Shown piece by piece: positions 1 to 6,820 of a stretch of 36,088 nt of DNA. The notes under the pieces were generated by a model that saw only the letters and a list, made by a program, of their open reading frames with translations, did no database searches and was not told the origin of the DNA. Source of the stretch: Streptomyces longispororuber (GTDB lineage: Bacteria; Actinomycetota; Actinomycetes; Streptomycetales; Streptomycetaceae); the NCBI RefSeq assembly GCF_024448165.1, contig NZ_JAMOLN010000101.1, positions 1 to 36,088 of the forward strand. Direction: 5' to 3'. Made by a program: the position numbers and the translations under genes. How positions within the stretch are numbered: the first letter of the stretch is position 1; every line of letters begins with the position of its first letter.

Positions 1-3
1 CCT

Positions 4-669
4 GTGACCACGTTCGCCCTCGTCGGCGCGGGTCCCGGCCTCGGCCTCGCCGCGGCCCGCCGCTTCGGCGCCGCCGGGCACCAGGTCGCGCTGCTCGCCC
101 GCAACGCCGAGCGCCTCGACGGTCTCGTCGCCGACATCACGACCACCGGGGTCCGGGCCCGCGGCTACACGGCCGACGTCCTCGACCCCACGTCGCTCAC
201 CACGGCTCTGCGGACCGCCGCCGGGGAACTGGGCCCGGTGGAGATCCTGCAGTACAGCCCTGTGCCACGGACCGACTTCATGAAGCCGGTCCTGGACACG
301 GACGCGACCGACCTCGACGATCCGCTCGGCTTCTCGGTCAAGGGGCCGGTCACCTGCGTCCAGGCGGTCCTGCCCGGCATGCGGGCCCTGGGACGCGGCA
401 CGCTGCTGTTCGTCAACGGCGGCAGCGCCGTGCGCCCCCACCCCCAGCGGGCCGGCACCTCGATCGCGTTCGCCGCCGAGAGCGCGTATGCGGCGATGCT
501 TCACACCGCGCTCGCCCCGGAGAACATCCACGCGGCCCAGCTGATCGTGCCGGGCGCGATCCGCCCCGATGCCGAGCACAGCAGCCCCGCAGCCCTGGCC
601 GAGCGGCTGTACGCCCTGCACGCCGAACGCGACGGGTTCCGGCACTACGCCGAGCCGATGGCCGACTGA
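4..669 (+). CDS. SDR-family protein with a degenerate catalytic motif
   Basis: A 221-residue short-chain dehydrogenase/reductase. The N-terminal Rossmann motif GAGPGLG (about residues 8-14) is the dinucleotide-binding TGxxxGxG equivalent. The active-site serine is plausible at S141 (NGGSAV) and the tyrosine at Y162, but the YxxxK lysine is replaced: the sequence reads YAAML, so Leu166 stands where Lys normally is. The protein is also shorter than the usual 240-260 residues. It uses a GTG start three bases into the window, so its upstream context is unseen. It lies 57 bases before the cupin gene on the same strand and is probably co-transcribed with it. The fold assignment is sure. Catalysis is doubtful because the lysine is missing, so it may be a binding or atypical reductase protein. 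Its link to the P450 cluster downstream is inference from proximity. Confidence 0.85.
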   Translation: MTTFALVGAGPGLGLAAARRFGAAGHQVALLARNAERLDGLVADITTTGVRARGYTADVLDPTSLTTALRTAAGELGPVEILQYSPVPRTDFMKPVLDTDATDLDDPLGFSVKGPVTCVQAVLPGMRALGRGTLLFVNGGSAVRPHPQRAGTSIAFAAESAYAAMLHTALAPENIHAAQLIVPGAIRPDAEHSSPAALAERLYALHAERDGFRHYAEPMAD

Positions 670-726
670 TCCGGCACGGCCGCACCACCGCTCGCGACCT
701 CTCCCACCGCATCGACAGGAAGCCCC

Positions 727-1140
727 ATGGAATTCGTCAAGTCCCAGCCCACCAGCAAGGCCCCCGCCGACTGGTTCACCGGTGATGTCTGGTGGGACGT
801 CGTCGTCGCCGGTCAGGCGCCCTCCCGGCTGCGGGCGAACCTCGTACGGTTCTCGCCCGGCGCCCGCACCAACTGGCATGCGCACGCTGTCGGCCAGACC
901 CTGCACGTGGTCTCCGGCATCGCCCTCGTCGGGACCCGCGACGGCACGATCCTGGAAGCCCACCCCGGCGAGACCGTCAGCTGCCCGCCCGACGAGGAGC
1001 ACTGGCACGGCGCCGCCGCCGACCGCTTCATGGAACACATCGCCATGTGGGAGGGCACCACGGACGGCTCCCCCGAGACCCGGTGGGCCGAGCCCGTCAC
1101 GGACACCCAGTACGGCGGCCCGCGCGACCGCAACCAGTAG
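727..1140 (+). CDS. Small metal-binding cupin, GtHNL-like
   Basis: A 137-residue single-domain cupin. The first cupin motif carries HAHAVGQ (His51, His53, Gln57) and the second EEHWHG (His92, His94), followed by His104. As I remember the sequence of the manganese cupin hydroxynitrile lyase GtHNL from Granulicella, the segments APADWFTG, GART-W, GQTL, HPG, HWHGAA and the closing VTD-QY all match, and its metal ligands (two His, Gln, His) and active-site His align here. Many relatives have no known reaction, so hydroxynitrile lyase activity is only one option; an oxidase or dioxygenase acting on a small aromatic or carbonyl compound is another. The ATG start has an AGGAAG ribosome site a few bases upstream. 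It sits between the SDR gene and the IclR gene, which suggests a role in the same catabolic unit. Confidence 0.85.
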   Translation: MEFVKSQPTSKAPADWFTGDVWWDVVVAGQAPSRLRANLVRFSPGARTNWHAHAVGQTLHVVSGIALVGTRDGTILEAHPGETVSCPPDEEHWHGAAADRFMEHIAMWEGTTDGSPETRWAEPVTDTQYGGPRDRNQ

Positions 1141-1248
1141 CGCGTTCTGTGGCGGCCGGGTGGGCGCAAGAAGAGGTCCTCGCCCGCCGACCGCTCGTAG
1201 CTGCACGGGCCTTGACCAGCCACGACCCACCCCACGCATCATGTCGAG

Positions 1249-2037
1249 GTGAGGGCGAGCAGCGGAGAGTCCGTACTGACCAGGGCCGTGCGCATTCTGG
1301 AGGCGTTCGATCAGACGGACCCGGTCCTGGGTGTCTCGGAGATCGCTCGGCGGACCGGGCTGCACGTGGCGACGGCCTCCCGGCTGGTGGCCGAGCTCGT
1401 CGCTCACGACCTGCTGGTCCGGGAGCCGGACCGGCGGGTCCGCGTGGGCATGCGGTTGTGGGAGCTGGGGACGCGGGCCTCGCCCGCGCTGCGGCTCAGG
1501 GTCGTCGCGATGCCCTTCCTCGAAGGGGTCCACGACGTCGTGGGCCAGCACGTGCAGCTCGGCGTGCTCGACGGCGGTGAGGTGCTGTTCGTCGAGCGGC
1601 TCTCGGCGCCCGGCGCGGTGATCAACTACACGCGGATCGCCGGCCGGCTGCCGCTGCACGCCTCCTCCAGCGGGCTGCTGCTCCTGGCGCACGGACCCGC
1701 CGCGTTGCGCGAACGCGTGCTCTCCGAGCCGTTGCCCCGCTACACCGACAACACCCCTTCCACCGGTACGGAGTTGCGGGCCCGGCTCGCGCAGGTGCGC
1801 CGGCAGGGATTCTCGTACTGTCCCGGTTTCGTGCACGACGACGCGCTCGGCGTCGCAGCTCCGGTCCGCGACGCACGGGGGACGGTGATCGCCGCCTTCT
1901 CGGTGATCGTCCCGAACGAGCCCGGTGCGGCAGCGGTCGTCCCGGTCGTCCGGACAGCCGCGCGCGGGCTCTCCCGTGCCCTCGGGGCGCAAGCCGCTGA
2001 CGCGCCGGACGACACCGAGAAGTCGGTCTCTCGCTGA
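1249..2037 (+). CDS. IclR-family transcriptional regulator
   Basis: A 262-residue IclR-type regulator. The N-terminal winged helix-turn-helix covers about residues 7-65 (GVSEIARRTGLHVATASRLV includes the recognition helix). It is followed by the effector-binding IclR domain with the typical LPLHASSSGLLLLAHG and FSYCPGFVHDDALGVAAPV segments. Members of this family often control aromatic-acid catabolism (PcaR, PobR, PcaU types). The GTG start is chosen because the upstream ATG at 1241 stops after three codons. There is no clear Shine-Dalgarno sequence, so the mRNA may be leaderless; a TTGACC at 1212-1217 could be a -35 element. The gene points toward the reductase and P450 genes, whose likely start lies 72 bases after its stop, so it probably regulates them and possibly itself. 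The effector is unknown, but a benzoate-type acid is the natural guess from the neighbours. Confidence 0.93.
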   Translation: MRASSGESVLTRAVRILEAFDQTDPVLGVSEIARRTGLHVATASRLVAELVAHDLLVREPDRRVRVGMRLWELGTRASPALRLRVVAMPFLEGVHDVVGQHVQLGVLDGGEVLFVERLSAPGAVINYTRIAGRLPLHASSSGLLLLAHGPAALRERVLSEPLPRYTDNTPSTGTELRARLAQVRRQGFSYCPGFVHDDALGVAAPVRDARGTVIAAFSVIVPNEPGAAAVVPVVRTAARGLSRALGAQAADAPDDTEKSVSR

Positions 2038-2043
2038 GTGAGA
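2029..2043. promoter_or_regulatory. Candidate IclR operator palindrome
   Basis: A 15-base near-perfect palindrome, TCTCGCTGAGTGAGA, spans the stop codon of the IclR gene and lies 67 bases before the likely start of the reductase gene. Six of seven pairs match around the central base. IclR-family operators are often palindromes of about this length, so this could be the control site for the reductase-P450 pair. This rests on position and symmetry only, and chance symmetry is possible. Confidence 0.25.
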
Positions 2044-2109
2044 ATGCCGTCGCGAAGGCGGTCGCGCGGCTCGCATGCTTCCCGCAACCCAACGACGGGA
2101 GGCGACACG

Positions 2110-3072
2110 GTGGTTGCTCAGGACGCGACTCAGGGTCTGGTGGTCGCGGCGAGGGAGGACGTGGCCGAGGGCGTCGTCGCACTCACCCTCACCCGGTCGG
2201 ACGGGGCACGGCTGCCCGACTGGACGCCCGGCGCCCACATCGACCTGGTCCTCCCCGACGGCACGACGCGCCAGTACTCGCTGTGCGGTGACCGCTGGGA
2301 CGCGTACCGCTACCGCATCGCCGTGCTGCGCGAGCCGGAGGGCCGGGGAGGATCCGCGTACGTCCATGACCGGCTGCGTCCCGGTGACCGGGTGGGTGTC
2401 GGCGGGCCGCGCAACAACTTCCCACTCGTACCGGCGGCGAAGTACCTGTTCGTCGCGGGCGGGATCGGCATCACGCCTCTCGTTCCCATGCTGCACCAGG
2501 CAGAACTCGTGGGAGCCGACTGGCAGTTGCTGTACGGCGGGCGGACCAGGGACTCGATGGCCTTCCGGGACGAGCTCGCCTCTGCCTACGGAGGCCGCGT
2601 GCACGTCGCCCCACAGGACGAGACCGGGCTCCTCGACCTGACCCACTGGCTCGGGACCGCGCCCACGGACTGCCCCGTGTACTGCTGCGGCCCGGCCCCA
2701 CTCCTGGCGGCCGTCGAGGACGCGGTGCGCGCGACCGGCCGACCCCACCGCTCCCTGCGCACCGAGGTATTCACCGCCGCCGCGCAGGCGGCACCTGTCC
2801 GTGACACGCCCTTCGACGTCGAGCTGCGCCGCAGCGGGACCACCGTGACCGTCCCGCCGGACACGTCGGTGCTCGCCGCCGTCAGGGCCGCGGGCGCGGA
2901 CGTGCTCTCCTCCTGCGAGCAGGGCACCTGCGGCACCTGCCTGACAACCGTCGTGGAAGGCCGCCCCGACCATCGTGACTCCGTGCTCGCCGACCACGAG
3001 CGCGCCACCGGCGACTGCATGCTGCTGTGTGTCTCCCGCTCCTGCGGCGACCGCCTCGTACTCGACCTGTGA
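2110..3072 (+). CDS. Phthalate-dioxygenase-type reductase (PDR/VanB family)
   Basis: A 320-residue iron-sulfur flavoprotein that passes electrons from NAD(P)H to an oxygenase. The flavin domain carries RQYS (residues 54-57), the nucleotide domain has VAGGIGITPLVPM (about 114-126), and a C-terminal plant-type 2Fe-2S ferredoxin domain has Cys269, Cys274, Cys277 and Cys307 (CEQGTCGTC and MLLCVS). This flavin, NAD, ferredoxin order is that of phthalate dioxygenase reductase and VanB. The GTG at 2110 is preferred because GGGAGG lies at 2097-2102, seven bases upstream; a longer reading from the GTG at 2038 has no good ribosome site and adds 24 low-complexity residues. The P450 start follows 89 bases downstream, so this protein is the obvious redox partner. 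Fused P450-reductases of the CYP116B type use the same reductase class; here the two are separate proteins. Confidence 0.93.
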   Translation: MVAQDATQGLVVAAREDVAEGVVALTLTRSDGARLPDWTPGAHIDLVLPDGTTRQYSLCGDRWDAYRYRIAVLREPEGRGGSAYVHDRLRPGDRVGVGGPRNNFPLVPAAKYLFVAGGIGITPLVPMLHQAELVGADWQLLYGGRTRDSMAFRDELASAYGGRVHVAPQDETGLLDLTHWLGTAPTDCPVYCCGPAPLLAAVEDAVRATGRPHRSLRTEVFTAAAQAAPVRDTPFDVELRRSGTTVTVPPDTSVLAAVRAAGADVLSSCEQGTCGTCLTTVVEGRPDHRDSVLADHERATGDCMLLCVSRSCGDRLVLDL

Positions 3073-3161
3073 CCCGTACACCGCGCGCCCGTACGAGCAA
3101 TCCACACCGAGCCACCTCAACCTCCGCACCCGCACCCGCACCCGCGTCACAAGGAGCCGTC

Positions 3162-4391
3162 ATGACAGAGCCTTTGGAGCATGCAGTCGGCGCGGCGCCC
3201 GTCAGCGACGCCGACCCGTTCGCCGTCGATGTCTTGCTCGATCCCGAACCGCTGGCGCGTACGCTGCGCGAGACCGGACCGGTGGTGTACCTGGAGCGGT
3301 ACGGCGTGCACGCGTTCGCTCGCTACGAGCAGGTGCACGCGGCGCTCACCGACTGGCAGAGCTTCGCTTCGGGGGCAGGTGCCGGGCTCGCCAACTTCCA
3401 CCACGAGAAGCCCTGGCGTCCGCCGAGCCTGCTGCTCGAAGCCGATCCGCCGCAGCACGACGCTCCGCGCCGGGTCCTGCGCGAGATCCTCGCCCCTCCC
3501 GCGCTTCGACGGTTGCGGGCGAACTGGTTCGCTCTGGCGGAGCAGCTCGTGAACCAAGTCATCGACGGCCAGGGCGAGTTCGATGCGTTCTCCGAGCTGG
3601 CGAGGGCGTTCCCGCTGCGGGTTTTCCCCGACGCCGTCGGGCTCGGCCCCCTCGGCCGCGAGAACCTGCTGCCCTACGGCAACATGGCGTTCAACGCCTT
3701 TGGCCCGCGCAATGAGCTCGTCGCCGCGGACCTGCCTCGCATGGGCGATCTGTCGGCCTGGGTGGGTGCCCAGTGCCGCCGTGAGGCGCTCGCGGAGGAC
3801 GGCTTCGGCGCGCGCATCTGGGCGGCCGCCGACCGCGGCGACATCACCCACGAACAGGCGCCGCTCGTCGTGCGCTCCCTGCTCACCGCCGGCGTCGACA
3901 CCACCGTGCACGGCCTCGCCGCGTGCCTGTACGCCTTTGCCACGCACCCCGAGGAGTGGCAAAGGCTGCGCGAGCGGCCCGAGTTGGTGCGGATCGCGTT
4001 CGACGAGGCGGTGCGCTGGCAGTCGCCGGTGCAGACCTTCTTCCGTACGGCGACGCGCGACGTCACGATCGCGGGAACGACGGTTCCCCGCGACACCAAG
4101 ATCCTGATGTTCCTGGGCGCGGCCAACCACGATCCCGGGCGCTGGCACCGGCCCGACCGCTTCGACCTCACCCGCGATCCGTCGGGCCACGTGGGATTCG
4201 GCATGGGCCTGCACCAGTGCGTCGGCCAGCACGTGGCCCGGCTGGAGGCGGAGGCGTTGCTCACCGCGCTCGTGCGGCGCGTGGAGCACATCGAGCTCGC
4301 GGGCCCTCCGCGACGGCATCCGAACAACACGCTGCGCTCCTTCACGGCGCTGCCGGTGCGGATGCGCACGGCCGGTCGCACGGCCGCGTAG
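3162..4391 (+). CDS. CYP199-like cytochrome P450
   Basis: A 409-residue soluble P450 monooxygenase. The I-helix has AGVDTT (243-248) with the acid-alcohol pair Asp246/Thr247. The ExxR motif is EAVR, and the heme loop is FGMGLHQCVG with the thiolate ligand Cys353. Compared from memory with CYP199A4 of Rhodopseudomonas, long stretches agree: GPVVYLE, KPWRPPSL, LEADPP, FPDAVGL, RENLLPYG, FNAFGP, SPVQTFFRT. CYP199A4 holds the carboxylate of 4-methoxybenzoate with Arg92, Ser95 and Ser244 next to Arg243; the equivalents Arg86, Ser89, Arg238 and Ser239 are all present. The predicted reaction is therefore O-demethylation or hydroxylation at the para position of a benzoic acid. The ATG at 3162 follows AAGGAG (3151-3156); the open frame from 3027 overlaps the reductase gene and is not needed. 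The family is very likely, the exact substrate is inferred. Confidence 0.95.
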   Translation: MTEPLEHAVGAAPVSDADPFAVDVLLDPEPLARTLRETGPVVYLERYGVHAFARYEQVHAALTDWQSFASGAGAGLANFHHEKPWRPPSLLLEADPPQHDAPRRVLREILAPPALRRLRANWFALAEQLVNQVIDGQGEFDAFSELARAFPLRVFPDAVGLGPLGRENLLPYGNMAFNAFGPRNELVAADLPRMGDLSAWVGAQCRREALAEDGFGARIWAAADRGDITHEQAPLVVRSLLTAGVDTTVHGLAACLYAFATHPEEWQRLRERPELVRIAFDEAVRWQSPVQTFFRTATRDVTIAGTTVPRDTKILMFLGAANHDPGRWHRPDRFDLTRDPSGHVGFGMGLHQCVGQHVARLEAEALLTALVRRVEHIELAGPPRRHPNNTLRSFTALPVRMRTAGRTAA

Positions 4392-4410
4392 GCGGCAGGG
4401 CTCCCGCCCA

Positions 4411-4442
4411 CGGTGGTCGCCCGTCGGGTTCAGCAACCACCG
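4411..4442. terminator. Weak hairpin between convergent genes
   Basis: CGGTGGT at 4411-4417 pairs with ACCACCG at 4436-4442, and a small inner CCC/GGG pairing (4420-4422 with 4426-4428) shortens the loop. It lies between the ends of the P450 gene and the lipoprotein gene, which converge here, so it may end both transcripts. There is no T-tract, which is usual for Streptomyces. Confidence 0.4.
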
Positions 4443-4457
4443 CAGCCGGGCACTTCG

Positions 4458-5162
4458 CTACTTCGTCGTGTGCGTGGGGTAGACCTCGACGTCGGTGTAG
4501 GCGCCCTTGATGTCCCCCGCGCCCTCGGGCCACTTCAGGGTGACGGTGTGGGTCTCGTTCGGGGGCGTCACCAGGATCTCGGTCGGGGTCGCGAGGCTGT
4601 TGCCGCTGCTGTCGATGGTGTACGCCAGGTCGAAGACGGCGGCGTCACCGGGCTTCAGGACGGTGACGCGCGGCTGGGCGTGGCCACGGGCGATGGGGCT
4701 CGTGGTGTGGTCGGCGTCGGTGATGTCGACGCCCGGGAAGCCCGTCGCCGAGCAGGTGGTCGAACCCCGGTTGATCATGGTGATGTTGATCCGGCCGGCC
4801 TCCGCGTCGGGCGCCGCGTCCTGGGCGTCGATGGCCAGGTCCGCCGTCTTGCAGAACGTGACCTTTCCGCCGGTCGCCGCCCCGCCGTTGTTCCCGGCGG
4901 CTCCCGCCCCGGAGCCCTTCCCGGAGTCGGTCTTCGCGTTGCTGGCCTGCTGGTTGCCCGAACCGGAGCCGCCGCCCGCCTTCGCCCCGTCGTCCGGGGA
5001 CGAAGAGGACTCCGAGGACGCCGAGGAGGAAGGCGAGGACGCGGACGACGCGGAACCCTTGGACGACGAGTCCTTCCCCGAGCCGTCGCCGCCGCAGGCG
5101 GTGAGCGACAGGGTGGCGGCGACGCCGACGGCGGCCAGAGCGGCGATACGGGTGTGCTTCAC
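4458..5162 (-). CDS. DUF4232-type secreted lipoprotein
   Basis: A 234-residue predicted lipoprotein. A short positive N-terminus and hydrophobic stretch end in the lipobox LTAC with Cys23 as the lipidated residue. Residues 24-99 form a long linker very rich in serine and glycine, as in many Streptomyces surface lipoproteins. The globular part from about residue 100 matches the DUF4232 pattern: FCKTADLAI near its start, a conserved Cys pair (Cys104 and Cys137, probably a disulfide), a TGFPGV segment and a C-terminal VTLKWPE strand. The role of DUF4232 proteins is unknown; they sit on the outer face of the membrane. The gene is monocistronic, convergent with the P450 gene and preceded by a 125-base non-coding gap that holds a tandem repeat. 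It shows no functional tie to either neighbour. Confidence 0.9.
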   Translation of the reverse strand: MKHTRIAALAAVGVAATLSLTACGGDGSGKDSSSKGSASSASSPSSSASSESSSSPDDGAKAGGGSGSGNQQASNAKTDSGKGSGAGAAGNNGGAATGGKVTFCKTADLAIDAQDAAPDAEAGRINITMINRGSTTCSATGFPGVDITDADHTTSPIARGHAQPRVTVLKPGDAAVFDLAYTIDSSGNSLATPTEILVTPPNETHTVTLKWPEGAGDIKGAYTDVEVYPTHTTK

Positions 5163-5250
5163 GGTGTTCCCCCAGAACGAGCGCGGTGCGTGTGGTCGGA
5201 AATATTTGTATCTCGCACCGAGTCACAGGCGGTCCTCCGACGCGTCTTCG

Positions 5251-5276
5251 TTCTGTCACAGGGTTCTGTCACAGGC
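5251..5276. repeat. Tandem 13-base direct repeat
   Basis: TTCTGTCACAGGG (5251-5263) is followed directly by TTCTGTCACAGGC (5264-5276), differing only in the last base. A partial third copy, GTCACAGGC, occurs at 5222-5230. The repeats lie about 90 bases upstream of the DUF4232 lipoprotein start (minus strand). They could be a regulator-binding site or simple slippage; nothing decides this from sequence alone. Confidence 0.6.
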
Positions 5277-5287
5277 ATCGAAGCGCC

Positions 5288-6001
5288 TCAGCGAGCCAGA
5301 GCCCCGTCGAGCAGATCGAGTACCGGCACCCCGGCCGGCCCCAGCACCACCGATCCGGCAGCCGCGGCGTACGCGACCGTCGCCGCCGGTCTGCGGGCGC
5401 TCGGCGGCGGAGCCGTGGTCGCGCCCGTGGTGAGCGTGGGCGCGATCCAGCGCAGGTAGGAGAAGAGCGAGGCGACCGTGTTGAGCGCGGCGACGACGGC
5501 GAGCCAGGCGTACCCGCCGTCGAACGCGGCGCTGAACACCTCCAGCTTGCCCAGGAACACGGCGGTGGGCGGGGTTCCGACGAGCCCCAGGAGGCAGATC
5601 ACGAGCGCGCCCGCCGGCGCCGGGTGACTGCGGGCCGCACCGCGGTAGTCGTCGAGGGTGCGCAGCCCGGGCAGCGCGCAGACGACCGCGAAGGCGCCGA
5701 GGTTCGTCAGCGCGTAACCGGCGAGGTAGAACAGCACGGCCGGCTGGGCGAGCGGGGTCCGTCCCGCGACGGCGACGGGCATCAGCAGGTATCCGACCTG
5801 GCTGATCGCCGAGTACGCGAGCAGCCGTTTGACGTCCTGCTGGTGGAACGCGGCGAGGTTGCCGAGGGTCATCGACGCGGCGGCGAGCACGGCGACGAGC
5901 GGGGCCCACGGCACGTCCGAGCCGGCGACGGCCTCGGCTCCGAAGCGGAACAGTGCGGCGAGCGCGCCGATCTTCGGCAAGGTGGTGAGGACGGCGGTGA
6001 C
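5288..6001 (-). pseudogene. nuoN: 5'-truncated nuoN remnant
   Basis: The reading frame encodes about the C-terminal half of NADH-quinone oxidoreductase subunit N, a proton-pumping membrane subunit of complex I. The diagnostic stretch DVKRLLAYSAISQVGYLLM is intact, and the following hydrophobic segments agree with the late transmembrane helices of NuoN. Complete NuoN proteins have roughly 480-550 residues; here only about 238 codons remain. Homology starts at VTAVLTT-PKIG and an in-frame TAG at 6002-6004 stands immediately upstream, with no NuoN-like coding beyond it in any frame. A TTG at 5978 could start a 230-residue product, but this would lack the N-terminal half. No other nuo genes are nearby. 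Many Streptomyces carry a second, partial nuo cluster, so this is probably a leftover of such a cluster cut by a rearrangement. It is unlikely to be functional. Confidence 0.8.
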
Positions 6002-6082
6002 CTAACGAGGAGTGGGATCGGCGGCGGGGGCGGTGGGGACCGGCGATGCGCATGAGCACTGGCCGCCCCCACTACTCGGTGA

Positions 6083-6117
6083 TACCGTATAGCGGTACTC
6101 GGTACTACGCAGTACCG
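6083..6117. promoter_or_regulatory. Inverted repeats, likely PadR operator
   Basis: Two inverted repeats lie just before the PadR gene. CGGTACT (6100-6106), a 4-base spacer and AGTACCG (6111-6117) form a perfect 7-base dyad. TACCG (6083-6087) and CGGTA (6093-6097) form a second dyad with the same core. PadR-type repressors are commonly autoregulated through such dyads close to the promoter. The region is also the most AT-rich part of this stretch, consistent with the promoter of the PadR-DUF1048 operon. Confidence 0.6.
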
Positions 6118-6139
6118 ACAGTGCCGAGGAGGATCCGCA

Positions 6140-6466
6140 GTGGACGATCTGACGGAGATGCTGAAGGGCACGCTCGAAGGATGCGTGCTCGAGATCATCA
6201 GCACCGAGGAAACCTACGGGTACGCCATCACCCGCCAGTTGAACGACCTCGGCTTCGCCGACGTCGTCGAGGGCACGGTGTACACCATCCTGCTGCGCCT
6301 TGAGAGGAACGGACTCGTCGAGGTGACGAAGCGGCCGTCCGGGGTCGGCCCGCCGCGCAAGTTCTACGCGCTCAACGACGCCGGCCGCGAGCAGCTCGCA
6401 GGCTTCTGGACGAAGTGGCAGTACCTCTCATCGCGCATCAACAAGCTGAAGGAGGGCGGGAGATGA
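6140..6466 (+). CDS. PadR-family transcriptional regulator
   Basis: A 108-residue PadR regulator of the short class, consisting of the winged helix domain and a short C-terminal helix for dimerisation. The family pattern is clear: LEGCVLEIISTEETYGYAI at the start, EGTVYTILLRLERNGLVE in the recognition helix and wing, and GPPRKFYALNDAGREQL at the end of the wing. The GTG start follows GAGGAGG at 6126-6132. The stop overlaps the ATG of the next gene (ATGA), so the two are translationally coupled. PadR proteins often repress multidrug ABC exporters and respond to the exported compound. This fits the DrrAB-like transporter downstream. The operator dyads directly upstream point to self-repression. 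Confidence 0.95.
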   Translation: MDDLTEMLKGTLEGCVLEIISTEETYGYAITRQLNDLGFADVVEGTVYTILLRLERNGLVEVTKRPSGVGPPRKFYALNDAGREQLAGFWTKWQYLSSRINKLKEGGR

Positions 6467-6819
6467 ACTTCTGGGAGACCATCACCGGCAGCGATCTCAC
6501 CAGGGACTGGAAGGCGTTCGAAGTGCGGGCCGCGGCCCTGCCCGACGACCACCGGGCCGCGTGGGAACAGATCAAGGCCAACCTCTTCCCCCACGGGAAC
6601 TTCACCGGCCGCAACCTCATGCCGATCCTCGATGCCGCCCTGGGGCTGCTGGAGGAGACGTCGGCGGACGGGCAGAGCGTCGACGAGGTGCTCGGCGACG
6701 ACATCCCGGGCTTCTGCACGGCGCTGGTCGGCGGAGAGGGAGCCCGTACCTATCGCGACCGCTGGCGCGAGCAGTTGAACAGGAACGTCGCCAGGAAACT
6801 GAGCCGGCTGGGAGGCTGA
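6463..6819 (+). CDS. DUF1048 protein, first copy
   Basis: A 118-residue soluble, mostly helical protein of the DUF1048 family, whose function is unknown. Family features visible are the WKAFEVRAAALPDDHRAAWE segment near residue 16, a middle helix LMPILDAALGLLEE, and a C-terminal IPGFC-ALV followed by TYRDRWREQLN. DUF1048 genes are typically found next to PadR regulators, often in pairs, and the same arrangement is seen here. The start overlaps the PadR stop codon and a GGAGGGCGGGAG ribosome site lies upstream. The next gene is a diverged paralogue starting one base after this stop. A role as a partner or co-regulator of PadR or of the exporter is a reasonable inference but not shown. Confidence 0.88.
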   Translation: MNFWETITGSDLTRDWKAFEVRAAALPDDHRAAWEQIKANLFPHGNFTGRNLMPILDAALGLLEETSADGQSVDEVLGDDIPGFCTALVGGEGARTYRDRWREQLNRNVARKLSRLGG

Positions 6820-6820
6820 C

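Noticed and set aside
1151..1190. Possible terminator hairpin between the cupin and IclR genes.
   Set aside because: The stem has a mismatch and only about eight pairs around a long loop, too weak to call.
2038..2109. Longer reductase start at the GTG directly after the IclR stop.
   Set aside because: It has no good ribosome site, and its extra 24 residues are arginine and serine rich and outside the family; GGGAGG before the GTG at 2110 fits better.
3027..3161. In-frame extension of the P450 upstream of the ATG at 3162.
   Set aside because: It overlaps the reductase gene, is proline and arginine rich, and AAGGAG sits right before the ATG at 3162.
6025..6070. GGGGGCGG/CCGCCCCC pairing upstream of the PadR gene.
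   Set aside because: Its loop is about 30 bases and the runs are simple G/C tracts, so it is likely chance.
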